Program-made: the position numbers and the translations under genes
Notes under the pieces: generated by a model
What the model saw: the letters and a program-made list of their open reading frames with translations, nothing else
Databases searched by the model: none
What the model was told of the DNA's origin: nothing
Source: Thiomonas intermedia
Lineage (GTDB): Bacteria; Pseudomonadota; Gammaproteobacteria; Burkholderiales; Burkholderiaceae_C
Length of the DNA stretch: 64,000 nt
Assembly: GCF_002028405.1 (NCBI RefSeq)
Contig: NZ_CP020046.1
Span: 1,984,001 to 2,048,000, forward strand
Reading direction: 5' to 3'
In this document: positions 57,194-64,000 of the stretch, in pieces
How the letters are laid out: every line of letters starts with the position of its first letter
Numbering within the stretch: the stretch's first letter is position 1

Positions 57194-57907
57194 ATGACCG
57201 CAGTCCTCGAACTCGACAACATCCACACCTACTACGACAAGAGCCATATCCTCAAAGGCGTGTCCATGACGGTGGGGGAAGGCGAACTCGTCGCCTTGCT
57301 TGGCCGCAATGGCGCTGGAAAAACAACGACCATGCGTTCTGTCATGGGGCTCACGCCGCCGAGGCGGGGCAAGATCAAATTTTTCGGCAAGGATATGACC
57401 GGGGCCTCGCCACACCGCATTGCTGGATTGGGTGTGGGCTATGTGCCCGAAGGCCGTAAGATTTTCGGCCACCTTACGGTGCATGAAAACCTGCTTGTTG
57501 TGCACGAAACCCCGGGGCGCTGGAACATCGAAGGCGTGTACGAGCTTTTCCCACGCCTGCATGAACGCCGCACCAGCAAAGGCGGACGCCTGTCAGGTGG
57601 CGAGCAGGAGATGCTGGCTATTGCACGCGCTTTGCTGCTCAACCCCAAGCTGCTTATCCTCGACGAGCCCTCGCAGGGTTTGGCGCCAGTGATCGTGCAA
57701 GAGGTGATGCGAACGGTGGGGCGCATGAAAGAGGAGGGAATTTCGGTCCTGCTGGTCGAGCAGAACGCCTTTCTCGCGCTGCAACTGGCCGACCGCGCCT
57801 ACGTGCTGTCTGAAGGAGAGATCGTCTTTTCGGGCGATGCGTCCGCATTACGAGACGACAAGGCCCGGATGGAACAACTGGCGGGTGTGGCGCAAGCCGC
57901 AGCCTAG
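57194..57907 (+). CDS. livF: ABC transporter ATPase, LivF type
   Basis: The 237-residue ATPase has Walker A GRNGAGKTTTMRSVMG, signature LSGGEQEMLAIARALL and Walker B LLILDEPSQGLAPVI. It ends the importer operon, and its stop is only eight bases from the convergent MocR regulator gene, so little room for a terminator exists. Confidence 0.94.
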   Translation: MTAVLELDNIHTYYDKSHILKGVSMTVGEGELVALLGRNGAGKTTTMRSVMGLTPPRRGKIKFFGKDMTGASPHRIAGLGVGYVPEGRKIFGHLTVHENLLVVHETPGRWNIEGVYELFPRLHERRTSKGGRLSGGEQEMLAIARALLLNPKLLILDEPSQGLAPVIVQEVMRTVGRMKEEGISVLLVEQNAFLALQLADRAYVLSEGEIVFSGDASALRDDKARMEQLAGVAQAAA

Positions 57908-57915
57908 GAGCAGCC

Positions 57916-59430
57916 TCAATCCGGCAACTGGCTGCGAATGAGTTGACACAGCTTCTGCGCCCAGGGCGGCACCCGCTCGGTAGGCACATAGGCATAGCCC
58001 AGGATCAGGCCGCGCTTTTTCTGCTCGCCGAGGTAATAGCGCGATAGCGGACGCACCGTCATGCCCTGAGCGTCGGCGGCGCGGGCGATGGCCTCGTCGT
58101 CCACATCGGGCGTGTTGAACAGCAAACAAAGGTGCAAGCCGGACTCCTGGCCCGAGATCTGCACCCGCTCGCCCAGGCAGCGCTGGATGCGCCGCGCCAG
58201 CTCGTCGCGCCGCGCCTGGTAGGCCACGCGCAGACGGCGGATGAGGGTGTTGAGATGGCCCTCGGTGATGAAGTCGGTCAGCGCCGCCTGCAGCATGAGC
58301 TGACCCGGGCGGTACAGGTCGTAGAGCCCGGTGTTGAAGGCGGGCAGCAGATCGGTCGGCACCACCAGATAGCCCAGACGGATGCCGGGGTACATCACCT
58401 TGGAAAACGTGCCCGAGTAGAGCACCTGCGCATGGTCGTCCAGCCCCTGCAGGCTGGCGAAGGGGCGGCCGCCGAAACGGAACTCGCTGTCGTAGTCGTC
58501 CTCGAAAATCCAGCAGCGCTGCTGCGCGGCGAACTGCAGCAGGGCGCGGCGGCGCTGCAAGCTCATCACATGGCCCAGCGGGTACTGATGCGAGGGCGTG
58601 ACGTAGATCAGCCGTGGCCGGCCCTGCTGCCAATCGGTGGCCGAGGGTGCCATGCCCTCCAGGTCCACATCGATGGGCTTGAGCTTCAGCCCGGCGGCCT
58701 GCAGCGCCCGGCGCGCGCCCCAGTAGCAGGGGTTTTCCACCCAGGCCTCGTCGCCGTGATCGGTGAGCAGTCGCGCCGCCAGGTCGAGCGACTGCTGCGT
58801 GCCCGAGGTGATGAGCACCTGCTCGGGCGTCACCCGTACCGAGCGTGACAGGCTGAGGTAGCCCGCAATGGCGACGCGCAGCGGCATGTAGCCGCCTTCC
58901 TGTCCATAGTCGAGCAGGTCGCGGTCGAGGCTGCGCCAATACTTGGCCTGCAGCTTCTGCCAGAGCTGAATGGGGAATTCGGCAAACTCGATCTCGCCCG
59001 GAGCAAAGGGCTGCACCTCGAAGTCGACCGAGCCCGACTGCGCGGTCAGCAGATTGCCGCGCTGCGAGAGTTCGCGCGGCGAGCTGCCCGCGCCATGGGG
59101 CTGGGTCTGCTTGCGTCCCCTCGCGGGGCTCAGCGGGCCGAGTTCGGGCAGGGTCTCGGAGACGAAGGTGCCGCTGCCCTGGCGCGCGGTGAGGTAGCCT
59201 TCGGCGGTGAGTTGGTTGATGGCCGACATCACCGTGTTGCGCGAGAGGTTGAGGTCACGCGCGAGGTCGCGGGTGGAGGGCAGTTGCACCCCGGCGGTGA
59301 TGCGCCCCGCCAGAATGGCCCCGCGCAGCGAGAGATACAGGCGGCGGTTGAGTGGCGGGGCCAGGCCGGCATCGCCTTCGACGCGCTGAAGTTCGGTGAG
59401 CAGGAGTTCGGAGAGTGCGAGTGGTCGCAT
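57916..59430 (-). CDS. MocR-family (GntR-aminotransferase) regulator
   Basis: The 504-residue protein joins a GntR winged helix (LYLSLRGAILAGRITAGVQLPSTRDLARDLNLSRNTVMSAINQLTAEGYL) to an aminotransferase-like domain with the PLP Lys in YSGTFSKVMYPGIRLGYL and FEDDYDSEFRF. Such regulators sense an amine or PLP adduct. It is divergent from puuD, so it probably controls the polyamine genes. The start is the ATG at 59430; the frame upstream is unrelated. Confidence 0.92.
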   Translation of the reverse strand: MRPLALSELLLTELQRVEGDAGLAPPLNRRLYLSLRGAILAGRITAGVQLPSTRDLARDLNLSRNTVMSAINQLTAEGYLTARQGSGTFVSETLPELGPLSPARGRKQTQPHGAGSSPRELSQRGNLLTAQSGSVDFEVQPFAPGEIEFAEFPIQLWQKLQAKYWRSLDRDLLDYGQEGGYMPLRVAIAGYLSLSRSVRVTPEQVLITSGTQQSLDLAARLLTDHGDEAWVENPCYWGARRALQAAGLKLKPIDVDLEGMAPSATDWQQGRPRLIYVTPSHQYPLGHVMSLQRRRALLQFAAQQRCWIFEDDYDSEFRFGGRPFASLQGLDDHAQVLYSGTFSKVMYPGIRLGYLVVPTDLLPAFNTGLYDLYRPGQLMLQAALTDFITEGHLNTLIRRLRVAYQARRDELARRIQRCLGERVQISGQESGLHLCLLFNTPDVDDEAIARAADAQGMTVRPLSRYYLGEQKKRGLILGYAYVPTERVPPWAQKLCQLIRSQLPD

Positions 59431-59587
59431 GATGCGGCGTGGTGATGAGGGCCCGGTGGACTTGTCGCCCCGCGTCAGGCCGCCCGGGAAGCCTCGAAGA
59501 AGCCGAAACTGGCTCCATGACAAAAGCGGGGAGTGGCACTTCCGAGAGTACCAGTTGGCAGGTAAATTGAGTCTATCGAATCACGCT

Positions 59588-59608
59588 AACCTAAGGAAAA
59601 CCCTAGGA
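59588..59608. promoter_or_regulatory. Direct repeat in the MocR-puuD spacer, candidate operator
   Basis: AACCTAAGGA (59588-59597) is followed by AAACCCTAGGA (59598-59608). A related CCCTAAGGG occurs before the ABC operon at 53031. MocR proteins bind direct repeats near their own genes, so this is a candidate site. The rest of the 334-base spacer is AT-richer than its surroundings and holds no gene. Confidence 0.35.
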
Positions 59609-59764
59609 TTTTTTGTTTCTGAAGTGGTGCGCCAGCTTGTTGCGCTGCACCAAATGGGGGCGCGAAAATGCACCAGCTCCGTCGCCCGTTGAATCGGGTG
59701 TTGCACCCCAACGGCAATCGCGCTCCACTGACCCCGTACCTCCTTGAAGGCCCCGTTGTCGATC

Positions 59765-60580
59765 ATGCCGTCTTCTCCCGTTCCGTATCCCCGCGTCGCT
59801 GTCACCACCGATCTGAAGATGGTGGGCGGGCATCCAACCTATGCCGTGACGCAGAAGTATGTCGATCCCCTGCTGCCGCTGGCCGGCGTGTTGCCGCAGC
59901 TATTGCCGTCGATGGGGGCCGATCTGCCGATCGACGCGGTGCTCGACGGTGTGGACGGGCTGGTGTTCACCGGCTCGCCCTCCAATATCGAACCGCATCA
60001 TTACGGCCAGATCCTGAGCAACCCCGAGTCGCCGGCCGATCCGGCGCGCGACGCCACGACCTTGCCGCTGATCCGTGCGGCCATCGCCCGCGGCATTCCG
60101 GTGTTCGGCATCTGCCGCGGCTTCCAGGAGATCAATGTGGCCCTCGGCGGCAGCCTGCTGCAGGAGGTGCACAACACGCCGGGTTTCGATGACCACCGCG
60201 AAGATGACGCGCTCGACGCGGCCGGGCAATACGGCCCCGCGCATCGCCTGCAGGCCGTGCCCGGCAGTCTGCTTGCGGCCATCGTCGGGGCCGACTCCTG
60301 GGAGGTCAACAGCCTGCATGGCCAAGGCATCCAGACGCTCGCGCCCGATCTTCTGGCCCAGGCGCACGCGCCCGACGGTCTGACCGAGGCCTACATCTAT
60401 CAACCCGTCCACCGCGCCGCCCACAGCCCTGAGCCGGGTTTTTTGCTGGCGGTGCAGTGGCATCCCGAATGGCAGGCCGCGCAAAACCCCGTGTCGCGCG
60501 CGATCTATGCCGCTTTTGGCAACGCCTGTCGGCAGTTCGCCGCGCGCAAGCGCGAGGACACACTGGCGCACGCTGCCTGA
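59765..60580 (+). CDS. puuD: Gamma-glutamyl-GABA hydrolase, class I glutamine amidotransferase fold
   Basis: PuuD releases GABA and glutamate from gamma-glutamyl-GABA. The 271-residue protein is a peptidase C26 member: GLVFTGSPSNIEPHHYG, the nucleophile Cys in VFGICRGFQEINVALGG, and His in LLAVQWHPEWQA. The ATG at 59765 is chosen over a TTG at 59744. It lies about 90 bases before the glutamine-synthetase-like puuA. Confidence 0.92.
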   Translation: MPSSPVPYPRVAVTTDLKMVGGHPTYAVTQKYVDPLLPLAGVLPQLLPSMGADLPIDAVLDGVDGLVFTGSPSNIEPHHYGQILSNPESPADPARDATTLPLIRAAIARGIPVFGICRGFQEINVALGGSLLQEVHNTPGFDDHREDDALDAAGQYGPAHRLQAVPGSLLAAIVGADSWEVNSLHGQGIQTLAPDLLAQAHAPDGLTEAYIYQPVHRAAHSPEPGFLLAVQWHPEWQAAQNPVSRAIYAAFGNACRQFAARKREDTLAHAA

Positions 60581-60668
60581 GCAAACCCCGCGTCCGCCTT
60601 TGGCGTTCAAAGTGGACGTGTCCATTGGAATCATCCAAGAAACAAGAAACGCAAACTGGAATCCCATC

Positions 60669-62051
60669 ATGAGCAGCAGCGACAACCGCAAACAATGGAC
60701 CTTCAACGACCTTGAAGGCTGGCTCAACGCCCAACGCATCACCGAAATCGAGTGCCTCGTGCCCGACCTGACCGGGGTGGCGCGCGGCAAGATCCTGCCC
60801 CGCAGCAAGTTCACCGAAGACCGTGGCATGCGTCTGCCGGAAAGCATCATCGGACTGACCGTGACCGGCAACTGGCCCGAGGACGAGCGTCTCGACACCC
60901 TGATCGCCGATACCGACCGCGACATGAATCTGGTGCCCGACCCGAGCACGGCGCGCGTCGTGCCCTGGGCCACCGATCCCACGGCGCAGGTCATCCACGA
61001 CTGCTACTTCAAGGACGGCGAGCCCGTCGATTACGCCCCGCGCTCGGTGCTGAAGAACATGCTCAAGCTCTACGCCGACAAGGGCTGGGCGCCCGTGGTG
61101 GCGCCCGAGCTGGAGTTCTATCTGGTCGACAAGAACACCGACCCTGACCAGCCGCTGCGCCCGCCGGTGGGCCGTTCGGGCCGCGCCGAAACCTCGCGCC
61201 AGCACTACAGCATCGACGCCGTCAACGAGTTCGATCCGCTGTTCGAGGACATCTACGACTATTGCGAGGCGATGGATCTCGATGTCGACACCCTGATTCA
61301 CGAAGTCGGCGCCGGGCAGATGGAAATCAACTTCCTGCATGGCGACCCGCTCGATCTGGCCGACAAGGTGTTCTTCTTCAAGCGCACCCTGCGCGAAGCG
61401 GCGCTGCGCCACAACATGTTCGCCACCTTCATGGCCAAGCCCATGGCCGGCGAGCCGGGCAGCGCCATGCACGTGCATCAGAGCATCGTCGATCGCAAGA
61501 CCGGCATGAATGTGTTCAGCAACCCCGACGGCAGTGCGTCGGAGCTGTTCCACAACTACATCGGGGGCCTGCAGAAATACATTCCGCACGTCATGGCGCT
61601 CTTCGCCCCGTATGTGAACTCGTATCGCCGCCTGGTGGCCAATACGGCGGCGCCGACCAATGTCGAGTGGGGCGCGGACAACCGCACCGTGGGCATCCGC
61701 GTGCCGTTCTCCAATGCGGAAAACCGCCGCATGGAAAACCGCGTCATCGGTGCCGACGCCAACCCCTACGTCGCGCTGGCGGCCAGCCTGGCCTGCGGCT
61801 ATCTGGGCATGGTCAACAAGATCAGCCCGCTGCCCGAAATGAAGACCAATGCCTACGCGGCGCCCAATGCCATTCCGCTGCCGCAGAGCCTGTCGGAGTC
61901 GGTGCGTGCGCTCGACGATGCACCCGAGCTCGAAGCCATTCTGGGCAAGCGCTTCTGCGGCATCTACAAAGCGGTGAAGATGAGCGAATACGCCGAGTTC
62001 ATGAAAGTCATCAGCCCCTGGGAGCGCGAGCACCTGCTGCTGCATGTCTGA
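60669..62051 (+). CDS. puuA: Gamma-glutamylputrescine synthetase
   Basis: PuuA ligates glutamate to putrescine with ATP. The 460-residue product has the glutamine-synthetase fold: LVPDLTGVARGKILPRSKF, VVAPELEFYLVDKN, VGAGQMEINFLHGDPL, AMHVHQSIVDRKTG and NRRMENRVIGADANPYVALAA. The N-terminus lacks the regulatory features of GlnA, and the adenylylation loop is absent. Its neighbours PuuD and aminotransferase confirm the pathway. Confidence 0.92.
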   Translation: MSSSDNRKQWTFNDLEGWLNAQRITEIECLVPDLTGVARGKILPRSKFTEDRGMRLPESIIGLTVTGNWPEDERLDTLIADTDRDMNLVPDPSTARVVPWATDPTAQVIHDCYFKDGEPVDYAPRSVLKNMLKLYADKGWAPVVAPELEFYLVDKNTDPDQPLRPPVGRSGRAETSRQHYSIDAVNEFDPLFEDIYDYCEAMDLDVDTLIHEVGAGQMEINFLHGDPLDLADKVFFFKRTLREAALRHNMFATFMAKPMAGEPGSAMHVHQSIVDRKTGMNVFSNPDGSASELFHNYIGGLQKYIPHVMALFAPYVNSYRRLVANTAAPTNVEWGADNRTVGIRVPFSNAENRRMENRVIGADANPYVALAASLACGYLGMVNKISPLPEMKTNAYAAPNAIPLPQSLSESVRALDDAPELEAILGKRFCGIYKAVKMSEYAEFMKVISPWEREHLLLHV

Positions 62052-62108
62052 GCGGCTCTGCCAGCAAAGGCAGCTTCAACCACAAACCTATATCCAACGG
62101 AGATTCGC

Positions 62109-63509
62109 ATGAAACCCAATGACCTCCCGGTTTTCGACACCGCCGCGCTGCGCGCCAAGGATGCGGCCCATCATCTGCATCCCTTCACCGACACCCAAAG
62201 TCTGAACGCCGCAGGCAGCCGCGTGATCGTGCGCGGCGAGGGCGTGCGCATCTGGGACTCCGAGGGCAACGAGATCATCGATGGCATGTCGGGTCTGTGG
62301 TGCGTCAATCTCGGCTACGGCCGCGAAGACCTGGTGAGCGCGGCGACGCGGCAGATGCAGACCCTGCCGTTCTACAACGCCTTCTTCAAGACCACCACGG
62401 CGCCGGCCGCCGAGCTTGCGGCGCTGCTGCCGCAGGTGGCGCCCGCCGGGTTCAACCACGTGTTCTTCACCAACTCGGGCTCCGAGGGCAACGACACCAT
62501 CATCCGTCTGGTACGCCGCTATTGGGACCTGATGGGACAGCCGCAGCGCAAGACCCTCATCAGCCGCCACAACGCCTACCACGGCAGCACGCTGGGCGGC
62601 GCCTCGCTGGGCGGCATGAGCGGCATGCACGAACAGGGCGATCTGCCGCTGCCGGGCATCACCCACATCGACCAGCCCTACCAGCTGCAGCACGGCCAGC
62701 CGGGCGAGAGTGCCCACGACTTCGGCCTGCGCGCCGCCGGCTGGCTCGAAGCCAAGATTCTGGAACTGGGCGCCGACAAGGTGGCCGCCTTCATCGGCGA
62801 GCCGGTGCAGGGCGCGGGCGGCGTCATCATTCCACCGGCCAGCTACTGGCCGGAGATTCAGCGCATCTGCGACAAGTACGGCATTTTGCTCATCTCCGAT
62901 GAAGTCATCTGCGGCTTTGGCCGTCTGGGTACCTGGTTCGGCTGCCAGCATCCGCACATCAACTCCAGGCCCGACCTCATCACCTTCGCCAAGGGGGTCA
63001 CCTCGGGCTACCTGCCGCTGGGCGGGGTGCTGGTGAGCGACCGCGTGGCCCAGGTGCTGATCGAGCAGGGCGGCGACTTCAACCACGGCTTCACCTACTC
63101 GGGACACCCGACCTGCTGCGCCGTGGCCATCGCCAACATCAACGCGCTGCGCGAGGAAGGCGTGGTCGAGCGCGTGGCTGCCGATGCCGGACCCTATCTG
63201 AAGGCGCAGTTCGCCACCCTGGCCGACCATCCGCTGGTGGGCGACGTGGACGCCCTGGGCATGGTCGCCGGGCTGGTGCTCTACAAAGACAAGGCCAGCC
63301 GGACGCTGTTCCCGGCCGATCTGGGCGTGGGCTACATTTGCCGCGACCACTGTTTCAAGAATGGCGTGGTGATGCGCGCCGTGGAAGAGCGCATGATCAT
63401 CGCCCCGCCGCTGGTCATGACGCATGCGGAGATCGACGAGATGATCCGTCGCATTCGCCGCAGCCTGGACGACACGCTGGCTGGTCTGCGTGCCAAGGGC
63501 TTGGTATAA
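62109..63509 (+). CDS. spuC: Putrescine/polyamine-pyruvate aminotransferase, SpuC type
   Basis: The 466-residue class III aminotransferase has HLHPFTDTQSLNAAGSRVIVRGEG, FFTNSGSEGNDTIIRLVRRYW, LLISDEVICGFGRLG and TFAKGVTSGYLPLGGVLVS with the PLP Lys. SpuC transfers the putrescine amino group to pyruvate, forming 4-aminobutanal. This gives a second putrescine route beside the PuuA-PuuB-PuuD path. It follows puuA by 57 bases and leads to the binding-protein gene. Confidence 0.92.
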   Translation: MKPNDLPVFDTAALRAKDAAHHLHPFTDTQSLNAAGSRVIVRGEGVRIWDSEGNEIIDGMSGLWCVNLGYGREDLVSAATRQMQTLPFYNAFFKTTTAPAAELAALLPQVAPAGFNHVFFTNSGSEGNDTIIRLVRRYWDLMGQPQRKTLISRHNAYHGSTLGGASLGGMSGMHEQGDLPLPGITHIDQPYQLQHGQPGESAHDFGLRAAGWLEAKILELGADKVAAFIGEPVQGAGGVIIPPASYWPEIQRICDKYGILLISDEVICGFGRLGTWFGCQHPHINSRPDLITFAKGVTSGYLPLGGVLVSDRVAQVLIEQGGDFNHGFTYSGHPTCCAVAIANINALREEGVVERVAADAGPYLKAQFATLADHPLVGDVDALGMVAGLVLYKDKASRTLFPADLGVGYICRDHCFKNGVVMRAVEERMIIAPPLVMTHAEIDEMIRRIRRSLDDTLAGLRAKGLV

Positions 63510-63542
63510 ATCGCCATTCTTGTCTCAGTCCAGCCCTGGATA

Positions 63543-63559
63543 CTGGTACGGGAATTGCA
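63543..63559 (+). promoter_or_regulatory. Sigma-54 promoter upstream of the polyamine-binding protein gene
   Basis: CTGGTACGGGAATTGCA fits the sigma-54 consensus YTGGCACGrNNNTTGCW in all but one position (T for C), with the -24 GG and -12 GC correctly spaced. It is 60 bases before the potF-like ATG. Sigma-54 commonly drives nitrogen-source genes, and polyamines are nitrogen sources. An enhancer-binding protein would be needed; none is in the window. Confidence 0.75.
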
Positions 63560-63619
63560 AAGGGGAGTTTGTTTCACCTGTCGTTTTCCACTCGTCTTCA
63601 CACAACTTGAGAGGTTTTC

Positions 63620-64000
63620 ATGTCACACAATCTGCAGAAGAAGAAGTCGTTCAGCGGCAAGCTGCTGGCGGCGTGTCTCGCGAGTGCCGCGGCGCTGACC
63701 TTCGGCGCTGCCGCCCCGGCCCAGGCGGCCGGCGTGCTCAACATCTACAACTGGTCCGACTACATCGCCCCGACCACGGTGCCCGGCTTCCAGAAAGACA
63801 CCGGCATCAAGGTGCGCTACGACACCTTCGACTCCAACGAAACCCTGTTCGCCAAGATGGTGGCGGGCGATACGGGCTATGACATCGTGGTGCCGTCGTC
63901 GAACTGGGCGGCCATCGACATCAAGGGCGATCTGCTGCACCCGATCGACAAGTCCAAGATTCCCAACTACAAGAACCTCAACCCCGAGCTGATGAAGCAG
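63620..64000 (+). CDS. potF: Periplasmic putrescine/spermidine-binding protein (cut by window edge)
   Basis: The 127 visible residues start with a signal peptide (KLLAACLASAAALTFGAAAPAQA) and continue AGVLNIYNWSDYIAPTTVPGFQKDTGIKVRYDTFDSNETLFAKMVAGDTGYDIVVPSSNW, the standard opening of PotF/SpuD polyamine-binding proteins. The full protein should be about 365 residues. It is headed by the sigma-54 promoter and should be followed by the other transporter genes. Confidence 0.93.
   Translation, partial: MSHNLQKKKSFSGKLLAACLASAAALTFGAAAPAQAAGVLNIYNWSDYIAPTTVPGFQKDTGIKVRYDTFDSNETLFAKMVAGDTGYDIVVPSSNWAAIDIKGDLLHPIDKSKIPNYKNLNPELMKQ

Overview
This is a high-GC, gene-dense bacterial window whose gene content fits a sulfur- or metal-oxidising chemolithoautotroph of the Betaproteobacteria (Burkholderiales, Thiomonas-like). 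That assignment is inferred from the Calvin-cycle operon, the DsrE and rhodanese sulfur proteins, and the protein style; no 16S rRNA gene is present. I saw no tRNA, rRNA or CRISPR array.

Layout. (1) 1-2466: the istA/istB end of an IS21-family element, with five exact 25-bp terminal repeats, inserted into the 5' end of a cbbO-type gene. (2) 2474-8250: truncated cbbO, a tandem-domain bacterial microcompartment (BMC) shell-like protein, a trypsin-like protease, a small unknown gene, transaldolase and rsmE. (3) 8258-19498: cbbR divergent from a Calvin-cycle operon (fbp, prk, tkt, pgp, gap, pgk, fba), then a peroxiredoxin/thioredoxin-fold gene, a 63-bp tandem duplication and cbbY. RuBisCO is not in the window and may lie beyond the IS. 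(4) 19566-24601: a secreted unknown, then leuS-lptE-holA on the minus strand. (5) 24602-28083: palindromic repeats, NDH-2 dehydrogenase, small unknown genes and an HXXEE membrane protein. (6) 28346-32384: an integron-cassette-like accessory island without an integrase, holding an SRPBCC gene, an IS1111-type IS110 element, attC-like palindromes, an IS110 remnant and a yefM/yoeB toxin-antitoxin pair. (7) 32385-37166: a hexapeptide-repeat protein and gatCAB, with a LysE exporter bordered by a 173-bp palindromic element. (8) 37450-43571: the cell-shape operon mreBCD-mrdA-rodA. (9) 43594-47025: MFS remnant, 26-bp perfect palindrome, NIPSNAP and ABM genes, a frameshifted ArsR-type regulator, and periplasmic DsrE and rhodanese proteins. 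(10) 47078-48984: a winged-helix regulator, lipoprotein and membrane protein with a double operator. (11) 49057-64000: a polyamine/agmatine catabolism locus with aminotransferases, agmatinase, PuuB/PuuA/PuuD-like enzymes, a complete branched-chain-type ABC importer, a MocR regulator and the start of a putrescine-binding protein behind a sigma-54 promoter.

How the genes work together. The cbb operon regenerates ribulose-1,5-bisphosphate, and pgp and cbbY remove inhibitory phosphates. The polyamine locus would import and degrade agmatine and putrescine through gamma-glutamylated intermediates to supply nitrogen. The least explained parts are the BMC shell-like protein beside cbbO, the integrase-less cassette island, the duplicated 21-codon unit before cbbY, and several strong palindromes next to regulator genes.
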